Source: Candidatus Parakkermansia intestinigallinarum | GTDB lineage: Bacteria > Verrucomicrobiota > Verrucomicrobiia > Verrucomicrobiales > Akkermansiaceae | Assembly (NCBI GenBank): GCA_019114365.1 | Contig: DXFQ01000046.1 | Span: forward strand, 1-38,149 | Length of the DNA: 38,149 bases | Direction: 5' to 3' | Part shown: piece after piece, positions 28,596-37,091 of the stretch | How positions within the stretch are numbered: position 1 is the first letter of the stretch | Layout of the letters: each line of letters begins with the position of its first letter | Made by a program: the position numbers and the translations under genes | The notes under the pieces: generated by a model | Database searches by the model: none | What the model saw: only the letters and a program-made list of their open reading frames with translations | What the model was told of the DNA's origin: nothing

Positions 28596-29810
28596 TCAGC
28601 GCAGCATGGCGAGGGCTCGCTCGGTGCAGGCGAGGGCGCGCTCGACGTCTTCTTCGGTGTTGTTGACGCCGAAGGAGTAGCGCGTGGTGCCGCTGATGCC
28701 CAGCGCTTGCATGAGGGGCTGGCAGCAGTGGTGCCCGGTGCGCACGGCGACGCCCATCTGGTCAAGCAGGGTGCCGAGGTCGTAGTGGTGTACGCCCGGT
28801 ACGCTGATGGAGATGAGCGCTCCGCGCCCGTCTTTCGGGCCGAGGATGTTGATGCCGCCGATGGCTTGCAGCCCTTCGTAGAGGCGGTGCGTGAGCTTTT
28901 GTTCGTGGCGGTCGATGGCGTCCGCACCGATGTTTTGCACGTAGCGCAGGGCTTCGGCAAGGACGATGTTGCCGCCGATGTTGGGGGTTCCGGCTTCGTA
29001 TTTGAAGGGGAGTTCGTTGTAGGTGGTTTTGGCGAAGGTGACTTCGCGGATCATTTCGCCGCCGCCTTGCCAGGGCGGCAGTTCGCTGAGCAGGGCTTCG
29101 CGCCCCCAGAGGACGCCGGTGCCGGTGGGGCCGTAGACTTTGTGCCCGGAGAAGGCGTAGAAGTCGCAGCCGAGGGCTTGGACGTCGACGGTCATGTGCG
29201 CGGTGCTCTGCGCGCCGTCGATGAGGACGAGGCAGTCGGCGTTGTTGTGTTTGGCGGCGGCGGTGATGCGCGCAACGGGGTTGATGCAGCCGAGGGCGTT
29301 GGAGACCCAGGGGACGGCGACGAGGCGGGTTTTCGGGCTGAGCAGGCGCAGGTAGGCATCCTCGTCAAATCGCAGCTCGGCCGTGAGGGGGATGGGTTTG
29401 AGGACGGCGCCCGTGCGCTCGCAGAGCATTTGCCAAGGGACGATGTTGGAGTGGTGGGCGTCGGTGGTGACGAGGATTTCATCGCCTTCGCGCAGGCGTC
29501 CGGCGATGCCGAGGACCATGGCAACGAGGTTGATGCCGGCGGTGCAGCCGGAGGTGAAGATGATTTCCTTGGGCGAGGCGGCGTGCAGGAAGTCGGCGGC
29601 GCAGGCTCGCGCTTGTTCGTGGGCTTCGGTGGCGAGGCGGCTCAGGTAGTGGGCGCCGCGGTGGATGTTGGCGTTCTGCTCTTCGTAGTAGCGACGCTCG
29701 GCGTCGATGACGCAGTGGGGTTTCTGGGTGGTGGCGGCGTTGTCGAGGTAGACGAGGGGGTTTTTGCCGATCGTCGTGCGCAGGATCGGGAAGTCGGAAC
29801 GATGGTTCAT
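28596..29810 (-). CDS. sufS: Cysteine desulfurase, SufS type
   Basis: The protein has 404 residues. It is a PLP-dependent group II cysteine desulfurase that releases sulfur from cysteine for Fe-S cluster assembly. The PLP lysine is K224 in 'AFSGHKVYGPTG', the PLP-stacking His lies in 'DAHHSNIVPW', and the catalytic Cys is C362 in 'RTGHHCCQPLM', next to a second Cys C363. Start ATG 29810 (MNHRSDFPIL) overlaps the previous stop by one base (TGATG), indicating coupling. No sufB, sufC, sufD or sufE is visible in the window. A large upstream extension in the same frame is rejected as it enters the neighbour's coding region. Confidence 0.93.
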   Translation of the reverse strand: MNHRSDFPILRTTIGKNPLVYLDNAATTQKPHCVIDAERRYYEEQNANIHRGAHYLSRLATEAHEQARACAADFLHAASPKEIIFTSGCTAGINLVAMVLGIAGRLREGDEILVTTDAHHSNIVPWQMLCERTGAVLKPIPLTAELRFDEDAYLRLLSPKTRLVAVPWVSNALGCINPVARITAAAKHNNADCLVLIDGAQSTAHMTVDVQALGCDFYAFSGHKVYGPTGTGVLWGREALLSELPPWQGGGEMIREVTFAKTTYNELPFKYEAGTPNIGGNIVLAEALRYVQNIGADAIDRHEQKLTHRLYEGLQAIGGINILGPKDGRGALISISVPGVHHYDLGTLLDQMGVAVRTGHHCCQPLMQALGISGTTRYSFGVNNTEEDVERALACTERALAMLR

Positions 29811-31210
29811 CAGTTGCTCTCTTTGATGTGCTCGACCATGCGGTAGGCCTGCTCGGGGACGTACTCTTTCCACTGTTCGTCGTCGGCGCGTATCATGCGG
29901 ATGATGTCGCGCGGGGTCTGGAAGAGGAGTTTTTGGTTGAAGTAGGGGACGTCGACGATGTCTCCGTTGGCGCAGAGGTGGCGGTAGAGGTAGTGGTATT
30001 TCTCCGGGGCGCGGTAGGTGGTGGCGGTGACGAATTCTCCGGTTTTGCGGTTGATCCACGGGGTGACGTAGAATTTCGTGCGGTTGACGAAGATGTGCCC
30101 CATGGTGGCGAGGATGCCGCCGGGTGTGTCAGCCCATTTTTCTTTGAAGACTTCGTTGAGCAGGCCGATGGAGAGGGCGATGGCGACGGGTTCTCTGGTG
30201 TATTGGTTGAGGAGGGTGGAGATGCGGTGGAAGTGGGTGATGTTCGTCACCATGACGGTTTTGCCGAGGGCGGCGAGGGCGTCGGCTCGGTCGATAAAGT
30301 CGAGCAGGTCGACGTCGCGCCCGCGCAGGAGGTTGGAGAGGGAGATTTCGCAGATGTCGATTTCTCGGCTGCGCTGCTCTTCGGGCAGGGATTCGTAAAA
30401 TTTGCTCCGCACGCTGTCCATCATTTCCATGTGGATTTTGCACAGCGGCAGGAAGCTGCCGCGCATGAGTACGATGGGGCGTTTGTAGAGGAGGTCGGCC
30501 GGCTGCGCGACGGTGCCGTCGGGGCAGAAGAGGGTGGCTTCGGAGAGGCCGCTCTGGACGAGTTGGAGGGCGAGTATTCGGTTGTCGAACATGCTGAAGC
30601 CGTGCCCCGAGAAGCGCATGAAGTCGACTTCGTAGAAGCTGCGATCGAGGTTGGCGCCGATGTTGAGGACGAACTCGTCCATGCGCTCGCGCTTGTAGAA
30701 GAGCGAGTAGAGGACGTTGACGCCGAGGATGCCCAGCACGCGCATCTGGATGTCGTGGTCGGGGACCAGGAGGCGGACGTGGAGGACGAAGTCGCTGGGC
30801 GGGGCTTCGGGTTTGAGCTGGAAGCGCACGCCGATCCACGCGGCCCAGGGGCCGTTGTCTCTGTAGCCTTTGCATTTGACGGTGTTGCAGAAGGCGAAGA
30901 AGCAGGTGTCTTTGCCGCGCTTTTCTCCGAGGTGGTTGATGAGGGTTTCGTATTCGCACTCCATCATTTGCTTGAGGCGCTCTTCGGAGACGTAGCGTTT
31001 GACGGGGCCGTAGAGGCTGTCGCTGACGGTCATGTCGTAGGCCGAGATGGTTTTGGCGACGGTGCCGGCGGCTCCGGAGGAGCGGAAGAACCAGTTGGCG
31101 GTTTCTTGCCCGGCGCCGATTTCTGCAAAGGAGCCGTAGCACTGCTTGTCCATGTTGATGCGGAAGGCTTTCTCCTGCGTGGCGGCAAGCGACTGGGTGA
31201 CGGAGGACAT
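29810..31210 (-). CDS. Conserved cytosolic protein of unknown function
   Basis: The protein has 466 residues, with no signal peptide or membrane helix. The N-terminus has a highly conserved-looking stretch 'YGSFAEIGAGQETANWFF' (residues 25-42) followed by 'GTVAKTISAYDMTVSD' (49-64). I recall this pattern from proteins found in several phyla whose database names are inconsistent, and I do not assign a function. The middle region has alternating strands and helices with 'VLGILGVNVLYSLFY'. ATG 31210 (MSSVTQSLAATQ) is preferred; a -10-like TATAAC sits 19 nt upstream at 31235-31230. It lies 40 nt after the PBP gene and is coupled to sufS by a TGATG overlap, hinting at a link with Fe-S assembly (inference from linkage only). 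Confidence 0.75.
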   Translation of the reverse strand: MSSVTQSLAATQEKAFRINMDKQCYGSFAEIGAGQETANWFFRSSGAAGTVAKTISAYDMTVSDSLYGPVKRYVSEERLKQMMECEYETLINHLGEKRGKDTCFFAFCNTVKCKGYRDNGPWAAWIGVRFQLKPEAPPSDFVLHVRLLVPDHDIQMRVLGILGVNVLYSLFYKRERMDEFVLNIGANLDRSFYEVDFMRFSGHGFSMFDNRILALQLVQSGLSEATLFCPDGTVAQPADLLYKRPIVLMRGSFLPLCKIHMEMMDSVRSKFYESLPEEQRSREIDICEISLSNLLRGRDVDLLDFIDRADALAALGKTVMVTNITHFHRISTLLNQYTREPVAIALSIGLLNEVFKEKWADTPGGILATMGHIFVNRTKFYVTPWINRKTGEFVTATTYRAPEKYHYLYRHLCANGDIVDVPYFNQKLLFQTPRDIIRMIRADDEQWKEYVPEQAYRMVEHIKESN

Positions 31211-31250
31211 GGGGAGTTGTGAGTGCAAGGTTATACGGGGTTCGGATGGG

Positions 31251-33830
31251 TCAGATTTCAAGAGGCAGGACGGGGATGGAGCGCATCGGCCGCGGGGCCG
31301 GCAGTTTGATGGTGGTGTCGACTTTGGGGCCGTCGGAGCGCGAGGGGTCGGTGTCTCCGAAGTTGATTTGCTCGGGCATGCCGCTGGAGGCGATGTCTTT
31401 TTCGGTGCGGTAGCGCGGGTTGAGTTCGAGGTTGCAGCCGTAGGGGTCTTCGCCGATGAGGGCGGAGCCCTTGGGCAGGACGGGCAGGACGGGCAGGACG
31501 CGCGAGTTGTTCAGGTCGCTCGCGTCGAGGAAGTCGACAAGGGTGGGCGAGCCGTCTCCGTGCACGGTGCAGCTGCCCAGGGTGACGTCGCCTTTCGGGA
31601 AGTATTCGCGGTAGACGGAGCGCGTGAGGACGGGGTTGCCGTCGCGCATGCGTGTCTCAAAGCAGAAGTTGGAGGCCATTTGCCCCGAGGCGGTGCAGAT
31701 TTCGACTTCTTCGGTGTCGGCCGGCATGGGTATGGGCTCGTCAGGGTAGCGGCCGGAGGCGGCTTTGAAGACGGCGCCGAGGATGGGGCCGCAGGTGTCG
31801 GACGAGAAGGCTTCGGTGTAGATGGCTTTGTGGTCGTTGAGGAAGCCGATCCAGACGCCGCAGGTGAGGGATGAGTTGTAGCCGAAGAGGGCGTTGTCGG
31901 CGAAGTCGTAGTTGGTGCCGGTCTTGACGGCGCCGTTGAAGCTGTCCGGCAGGAAGGGTTGGACGCGCTGCGAGGCGCCTTTGAGCAGGGCGTCGCGCAT
32001 GATGGAGTGCAGCCGGAAGGCGGTGCAGGGCTGCGTGGCGTTGGCCAGAACGGGCTTGATGGAGCGCGGGTTCTCCCAGAGGATTTTGCCTTGGCTGTCG
32101 GTGATTTTGGTGATGATGAAGGGGGCGACGGGCCGGCTGCCTGTGTTGGGGAAGACGGTGTAGGCGAGCACCATTTCACGCAGGGAGGCGGGTTCCGTCC
32201 CCAAGAAGGTGCGCGGGTAGTACTGCGGGCGGGCTTCGGTGCTCTCAGGGTTGCGCGGCGGCGGGGTGATGCCGCAGTTTTGCAGGGTGGTGACGAAGGG
32301 TTTGGCGCAGCGTTTGGGGTCTGAGCTCAGTGCGATGGCGAGTCGCGCCGAGGCGGCGATTTTCGACCACTGGAGGGCTTGGCGCAGGGTGACGGAGTCC
32401 AGATAGCGGCCTTTGCTCACTTCCATGCCCCATTCGCCGAGCACGCCTTCGGCGCCGCCGATGCCGGCGAGGCGATTGTCCATGGCGTCGTCGATGAGTC
32501 GCGAGCAGGGGGAGTAGCCGTTTTCCAGAGCGCTCATGTAGAGGAAGGGCAGCATGGCCGTGCCGACGGGGCGCTTGCCGGCGTCGATGATGTCGAAATT
32601 GTCTCGCTCAAAGTTGCGCCCGCCTACGTAGACGAGGACGCCGCCGGTCTTGTTATCCACGGCGTAGACGGCACCGTCGACGTAGCGGTGCTGCATGCTC
32701 TGCGGGTTGTCGCGATCGGAGAAGCGGACGTGCTGATAGTCTTCGCGGTTCTCGATGTTGTCAAGCTGGGCGGTCAGGGCTTGCTCGGCCGCGTCCTGCA
32801 TGTCTTTATCGATGGTGGTGTGGATGCGCAGCCCGGCGGTCTTGACGATTTCTTCGCCGCGCGCGGGGTCTTGGAAGACGGAGATGGCCTGATTCTGCAC
32901 GATGGAGTGCAGGAAGGAGGTGTTGCGGCGCAGGGGTTTGGGGTTGAGTTCGAGCGGCAGTTTTTTCACGCGTTCGGCGTCTTCCGCGCTCAGGTAGCCG
33001 GCGCGCTGCATGCGGTCGATGACGTCGTTGCGCCAGCGGAAGTTGAGGTCGGGGTTGCGAACGGGGTTGTAGTTTTCCGGGTTTTTGATGAGGGCGGCGA
33101 TGCTGGCGGCCTCGCGGACGGTGAGGTCTTTGGGCTCTTTGCCGAAGTAGCCCAGCGAGGCGGCGCGAATGCCGTAGTAGCCGCGCCCGAAGTAGACGCG
33201 GTTGAGGTAGAATTCCATGATCTGGCGCTTGTCATAGGTTTCTTCGATGCGCATGGCAAGGAAGATTTCGATGATTTTGCGCTCGTATTTGTCCCCGCCC
33301 TTGGCTTTGACGCGGCGCTCGAGGTCGTAGGAGTTGCGGGCAAGCTGCTGCGTGATGGTTGAGGCGCCTTGGTTGATTTCGCCGTGGGCGGCCACGGCTT
33401 CTTTGGCGGCGCGCAGGATGCCCATGGGGTCAAAGCCGCTGTGCGACCAGAAGGTTTTGTCTTCCTGTGCGACGACGGCGTTGATCAGGTGGGGGGAGAT
33501 TTGATCGAAGGTGACGTAGCTGCGATTTTCGTCGAAGATGCGGCCGATTTCCTTGCCGTTGCGGTCGTAGATGATGCAGGGGTGCTCGAGGTTGTTGATT
33601 TCGTTGAGGTCGAAGCTTTCGGCGTAGCGGCGGTATTTGTCCGTGACGAGCTGAAAGGCGAAGTAGCCGATACCCCCGAGCACGAGGGTCGTGATGATAC
33701 CGAAGAGAAAGAGCATCAACAGACAACATTTGAAGCGCGAGCCGGACGACGCCGGTTTGCGATCGGCGCGTTGCCGCCTCCGATTTTCTGCCGCGCTGCG
33801 GCGCTTCTGGTAATCCTCAAGGTCGTCCAT
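31251..33830 (-). CDS. PBP1A-like peptidoglycan glycosyltransferase with a degenerate transpeptidase domain
   Basis: The protein has 859 residues: an N-terminal basic tail, one membrane helix (about 35-60), a GT51 glycosyltransferase domain (about 85-260) and a transpeptidase-like domain (about 385-700) plus tail. GT51 motifs are intact: 'EDKTFWSHSGFD' (catalytic E123), 'GASTITQQLARN', 'RKIIE' and 'YLNRVYFGRGYYGI'. In the transpeptidase domain the SxxK site expected in 'R-x-P-G-S-x-x-K-P-F' reads 'R420-P-V-G-T424-A-M-L427-P-F', so both catalytic Ser and Lys are lost. The SxN site reads S489-K-I491. Only KTG (K636-T-G638) is kept. It probably polymerises glycan strands without crosslinking them. 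It heads the operon with the unknown gene and sufS. Confidence 0.88.
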   Translation of the reverse strand: MDDLEDYQKRRSAAENRRRQRADRKPASSGSRFKCCLLMLFLFGIITTLVLGGIGYFAFQLVTDKYRRYAESFDLNEINNLEHPCIIYDRNGKEIGRIFDENRSYVTFDQISPHLINAVVAQEDKTFWSHSGFDPMGILRAAKEAVAAHGEINQGASTITQQLARNSYDLERRVKAKGGDKYERKIIEIFLAMRIEETYDKRQIMEFYLNRVYFGRGYYGIRAASLGYFGKEPKDLTVREAASIAALIKNPENYNPVRNPDLNFRWRNDVIDRMQRAGYLSAEDAERVKKLPLELNPKPLRRNTSFLHSIVQNQAISVFQDPARGEEIVKTAGLRIHTTIDKDMQDAAEQALTAQLDNIENREDYQHVRFSDRDNPQSMQHRYVDGAVYAVDNKTGGVLVYVGGRNFERDNFDIIDAGKRPVGTAMLPFLYMSALENGYSPCSRLIDDAMDNRLAGIGGAEGVLGEWGMEVSKGRYLDSVTLRQALQWSKIAASARLAIALSSDPKRCAKPFVTTLQNCGITPPPRNPESTEARPQYYPRTFLGTEPASLREMVLAYTVFPNTGSRPVAPFIITKITDSQGKILWENPRSIKPVLANATQPCTAFRLHSIMRDALLKGASQRVQPFLPDSFNGAVKTGTNYDFADNALFGYNSSLTCGVWIGFLNDHKAIYTEAFSSDTCGPILGAVFKAASGRYPDEPIPMPADTEEVEICTASGQMASNFCFETRMRDGNPVLTRSVYREYFPKGDVTLGSCTVHGDGSPTLVDFLDASDLNNSRVLPVLPVLPKGSALIGEDPYGCNLELNPRYRTEKDIASSGMPEQINFGDTDPSRSDGPKVDTTIKLPAPRPMRSIPVLPLEI

Positions 33831-33841
33831 CTTGCGGGTTC

Positions 33842-33870
33842 AGGTTACCAGAATCGGGCGCGTAAATCAA
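33842..33870 (-). promoter_or_regulatory. Possible promoter for the PBP1A-like gene
   Basis: On the minus strand, TTGATT (33870-33865), a 17-bp spacer and a weak TAACCT (33847-33842), 11 nt before the ATG at 33830. Confidence 0.4.
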
Positions 33871-33996
33871 GCGACAAATCCGCGCGCGCGCTGCTTCTTC
33901 GCAACATGACGCAGTTGCGGCTTTCTTTCCGTGCCCTTCTCGGTTCTTTCTCCGCCACCTTCCGATCGCTGTCCGTTTGCTCCGCGGCAGCCCTTC

Positions 33997-34029
33997 GGTC
34001 TCTTCGGGGTCTCTTCGGGGTCTCTTCGC
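33997..34029. repeat. 11-bp tandem repeat between cstA and the PBP1A-like gene
   Basis: GGTCTCTTCGG occurs nearly three times in tandem, at 33997, 34008 and 34019 (the last copy imperfect at its end). It is non-coding on both strands and lies in the 260-nt spacer downstream of cstA. Confidence 0.7.
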
Positions 34030-34090
34030 GATCTCTTTGCAGCCTCTCCGAGGCCCCTTCACGGCTGCCTCGCGGCTTGCTCTGCTCGGG

Positions 34091-35596
34091 TCACTTTTCG
34101 AGCGAGTCACAGCCGCGCCTGATGCGGAAGAAGCCGATGAGAGCGAGGACGCAGAGGCCGACGCCGATCCACGTCGAGACGCCGACGGGCAGGCCGATGG
34201 CGCACTCGGGGGAGCAGAGGAGGTAGGCGCTGCAGACGGTCGTCATGAACAGTGCCGGCAGCAGGGCCATCCAGTACCAGCGGTTGCGACGGCGGAGCAA
34301 GACGGCAATGGCCCAGAGGGTGAAGCACGAGAGGAGCTGGTTGGACCAGCCGAAGTAGCGCCAGATGATGCCGAAGTCGATTTCGGAGATGATGATGACG
34401 GCAGCAAAGAGCGGGATGGCGATCCCGAAGCGCTTGAGTTTCGGCTCTTGGTTGATGTGGAGCATGTCGGCAATCATCAGGCGGCAGGAGCGCATGGCGG
34501 TGTCTCCGCTGGTGATGGGCAGGACGACGACGCCGATGACGGCAATGATGGCGCCCACGCTGCCGAGGTAGTCGGTGCAGGCTTGGTTGACGGCGGAGGC
34601 CGGGTCGGCAATGCAAAGTTGCATGAAGGTGGCGCGTACGGCCGATGCGTCGGCCCCGACGGCGTGCGCGACCATTTTGCCGCCCTGCTCCACTAGGGTG
34701 TAGTCGGTGAGCACGTTGCGCAGGGTCAGGCCGACCGTGGCCCAGATGAGCGCGACGAGGCCCTCGACGATCATGGCGCCGTAGAAGACGCGGCGCATGT
34801 TGCGGCGCTCGGGCAGGCAGCGCACCATCAGCGGGCTTTGCGTGGCGTGGAAGCCGGAGATGGCGCCGCAGGCGATGGTGACGAAGATCATCGGCCAAAT
34901 GCTCAGGTGGGCATCGGGATGCACGTTGGTGAAGAAGTCGAGCTGCGGCAGGACTTCGTATTCGCCGAAGGGCATGCTCACCAGCAGGCCGACGGCCATG
35001 AAGATGAAGAGGGCGCCGAAGATGGGGTAGATGCGGCCGATGATGACGTCGATGGGCAGGACGGTCGCGAGGAAGTAATAGAGAAGGATGATGCCGCACC
35101 AGAGCATGACGGAGACCTCGGGCAGAAGGCCGTGGAGCATGCGGGCGGGACCCGTGGTGAAGACGACGCCCACGAGCAGCAGCAGCAGGATGCAGACGAT
35201 GCGCATGGTCCACTGCGCCACGGGGCCGAGGTAGCGGCCGATGAGCTCAGGCAGGTTGGCGCCTTTGTGCTCCAGGGACATCATGGCGGCGAGGAAGTCG
35301 TGCATGGCGCCCGCCAGAATGCAGCCGAACACGATCCAGAGGAGGGCAGCGGGGCCAAAGAGGGCGCCGGACAGTGCGCCGAAGACCGGCCCGAGGCCCG
35401 CAATGTTGAGCAGTTGGATCAGGAAGACCTTCCACGTCGGCAGCGGGATATAATCAACGCCGTCGCCCGCTGACACGGCGGGCATCACTTTCGGGCCGAA
35501 GGGGCCGTAGACGCGCTCCGCCAGACGCCCGTAGCAGAAGTAGCCGATGGCGAGTATGGCTACGCAGACAACAAAAACAGATAAGCCGGTTAACAT
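34091..35596 (-). CDS. cstA: Carbon starvation protein CstA family (pyruvate or peptide transporter)
   Basis: The protein has 501 residues and about 14-16 membrane helices. Signatures are 'YIPLPTWKVFLIQLLNIAGLGPVFGALSGALFGPAALLWIVFGCILAGAMHDFLAAMMSLEHKG' (split here for description: VDYIPLP..., AGLGPVFGA..., AMHDF), 'SGFHATQSPLMVRCL', 'LPITSGDTAMRSCRLMIAD' and 'FGWSNQLLSCFTLWAIAV'. Members import pyruvate or peptides on nutrient limitation. It is shorter than E. coli CstA (about 700 residues) and matches the compact form. The promoter -10 lies 9 nt from the ATG. Confidence 0.9.
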   Translation of the reverse strand: MLTGLSVFVVCVAILAIGYFCYGRLAERVYGPFGPKVMPAVSAGDGVDYIPLPTWKVFLIQLLNIAGLGPVFGALSGALFGPAALLWIVFGCILAGAMHDFLAAMMSLEHKGANLPELIGRYLGPVAQWTMRIVCILLLLLVGVVFTTGPARMLHGLLPEVSVMLWCGIILLYYFLATVLPIDVIIGRIYPIFGALFIFMAVGLLVSMPFGEYEVLPQLDFFTNVHPDAHLSIWPMIFVTIACGAISGFHATQSPLMVRCLPERRNMRRVFYGAMIVEGLVALIWATVGLTLRNVLTDYTLVEQGGKMVAHAVGADASAVRATFMQLCIADPASAVNQACTDYLGSVGAIIAVIGVVVLPITSGDTAMRSCRLMIADMLHINQEPKLKRFGIAIPLFAAVIIISEIDFGIIWRYFGWSNQLLSCFTLWAIAVLLRRRNRWYWMALLPALFMTTVCSAYLLCSPECAIGLPVGVSTWIGVGLCVLALIGFFRIRRGCDSLEK

Positions 35597-35605
35597 CGCG
35601 CGGGC

Positions 35606-35634
35606 ATGCTACACCATGAGGGACAGAAGCGCAA
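35606..35634 (-). promoter_or_regulatory. Promoter for cstA
   Basis: On the minus strand, TTGCGC (35634-35629), a 17-bp spacer and TAGCAT (35611-35606), with 9 nt to the ATG at 35596. Confidence 0.5.
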
Positions 35635-36457
35635 GCTTTTTTATCCGTTTGTTTGTCTTCGCGCTCGAGCTTAGAGCTTGTTTTCGGGTCATCGGCGCTT
35701 GGCGCGACTTTATTCCCGGGGCACACGGTGCATCACCATGCATATTTAAGCGATGTGAATTGATTGGCGATTTGAGCTTATATGCATATTTCGATAATCA
35801 TATTGTTTTTGTCCGGTGATTTTCTTTTTCATCGAAAACCAACTCGCGAGTCGAATGGGTACCCGTCTCTTTCTCCCCGTCGGCTCCGCTAGATTATGAG
35901 CGCGGCTTATTCCTAGCTAAGATCGGGATTTTGAGCGATATGAGCGCTCGCTATTATATGTGTTAATATCGCGAAGGCTTATTGGTGCCGGCCCGCATTC
36001 TGATTAACAAATTTTTATTTCGTTTGATCGGATGCTATGGGTCATCAGATAGAGCTTTGTGATTCTTTTGTCATTTTCGTGTTCGCTTTGTCTTTTGATT
36101 ATCGCAAGTTCTGCTCCATTCTTCTCTTGACTGGCAAGCTTCTGGGGACGGACATCGCCGCGTTGGCGCAGATGCGGGACGGAAGCACCGGGATGGTCGG
36201 GGAGAGACTTTTTCATGACTTTGTTGCGAAGGAGGCGTCGTCGGATGCCGTGAGAGTCGGCCGCGGACGGCAGCCTCCCTGCTTCCGGAAAGGGGGCGCG
36301 GGTGCCGATGCGGCTTCCGTGGTATCGAAAGGTCTGACTGTGCAAGCTGCGCTTTCGATATTTCGTTAGACTCTCTTTTCTCAGGCGGGTTTTCCGAAAT
36401 GTCTCTCTCAGATGAGCTTCTCCGATGAAAATGAATGAAAGAAATCTCATTGCAGGC
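35635..36457. other. AT-rich gene-poor interval between cstA and the Rrf2 gene
   Basis: About 820 nt hold no gene I can support. From about 35640 to 36120 the DNA is clearly AT-richer than anywhere else except the AbiE locus. It contains short palindromes (AGCGA...TCGCT with a GAGCGCTC core near 35950) and two TGCATATTT copies near 35740 and 35785. From about 36120 to 36340 the GC content rises again. A 110-codon plus-strand frame (36037-36369) has GC-rich third positions in its middle ('GTDIAALAQMRDGSTGMVGERLFHDF') and could be a gene remnant, but I cannot identify it. Confidence 0.4.
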
Positions 36458-36487
36458 TTGACAAAGAGGCAAAATATAAGATACCAT
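36458..36487 (+). promoter_or_regulatory. Promoter for the Rrf2 regulator gene
   Basis: Consensus TTGACA (36458-36463), an 18-bp spacer and TACCAT (36482-36487), 15 nt before the ATG at 36503. Confidence 0.55.
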
Positions 36488-36502
36488 CTCTGCGGTAATA
36501 TG

Positions 36503-36937
36503 ATGAGGATATCGACCAAAGGCAGATACGCGCTGCGAATCATGATTGATCTCGCACGGCACGCTCAGCATGAGCCGATCTCTCTGCGGGGTATTGCCGA
36601 ACGGCAAAACATCACCAGCAAGTACATGGAGGGCATCATGGCGCTGTTGCTGCGCCATGAGTTGCTGATCAGTTCTCGCGGCAAGATGGGCGGCTACCGT
36701 CTCTCCCGCTCGCCCGAGGAGTACACGGTCTACGAGATTCTCTGCGCCGCCGAGGGCGCGCTGGCTCCCGTGCAATGTTTGTCCGTTCAGGTCAACACCT
36801 GCCCGCTGCAGGATCAGTGCTCGACACTGCCGCTCTGGAAGGGGTTGGAGCTCGTTGTCAAGGATTATCTTGAAAAGGTTACTCTGGCTGATATTCTCGA
36901 GCGCGGGGAGCGGCCGGAGAACTGCGCGAGTTTGTGA
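36503..36937 (+). CDS. Rrf2-family transcriptional regulator
   Basis: The protein has 144 residues. The start 'MRISTKGRYALRIMIDLARH' is the family's usual N-terminus; an in-frame ATG directly before (36500) is the alternative, and a longer upstream extension would cross the promoter. The winged helix includes 'ISLRGIAERQNITSKYMEGIMALLLRHELLISSRGKMGGYRLSR'. Three cysteines in 'QCLSVQVNTCPLQDQCSTL' are spaced C-x7-C-x5-C, compatible with an Fe-S cluster as in IscR/NsrR-type members, so it may sense Fe-S status, iron, NO or redox. The gene has its own promoter and terminator; its targets are not visible. SufS is 7 kb away, so a link is only a guess. Confidence 0.92.
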   Translation: MRISTKGRYALRIMIDLARHAQHEPISLRGIAERQNITSKYMEGIMALLLRHELLISSRGKMGGYRLSRSPEEYTVYEILCAAEGALAPVQCLSVQVNTCPLQDQCSTLPLWKGLELVVKDYLEKVTLADILERGERPENCASL

Positions 36938-36973
36938 GAACGGATGCCTCTTGCTCTCCCCCGAAGACGGAAC

Positions 36974-37002
36974 AACCCGCTGCCGGAAGGCTGCGGGTTT
37001 TT
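36974..37002 (+). terminator. Intrinsic terminator after the Rrf2 gene
   Basis: The stem AACCCGC / GCGGGTT (36974-36980 with 36993-36999) has an inner GCC/GGC pair across a T-T mismatch and a GGAA loop, followed by a T run. It lies 37 nt after the stop. Confidence 0.85.
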
Positions 37003-37091
37003 GCTTGTTGGCGCAGGCTCCTTCCCCGCCGTCGGTCAGCGCAGCGCTCTGCCGCGGCTGTAAGGGCAAGGCGGAGCCGATTCAGCAATCG

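Noticed and set aside
29828-31222. 464-codon plus-strand frame
   Set aside because: Antisense to the conserved protein upstream of sufS, which has a clearly protein-like sequence; the plus frame is Val/Glu/Asp/Ala-rich shadow.
36037-36369. 110-codon plus-strand frame in the AT-rich gap
   Set aside because: Part has coding-like third positions, but the start is AT-rich and unlike the rest, no family is recognisable, and no promoter or upstream signal supports it; kept only as a note in the interval entry.
36071-37069. 332-codon minus-strand frame across the Rrf2 gene
   Set aside because: It covers the antisense of a well-supported Rrf2 regulator, its terminator and AT-rich spacer, and shows no domain.
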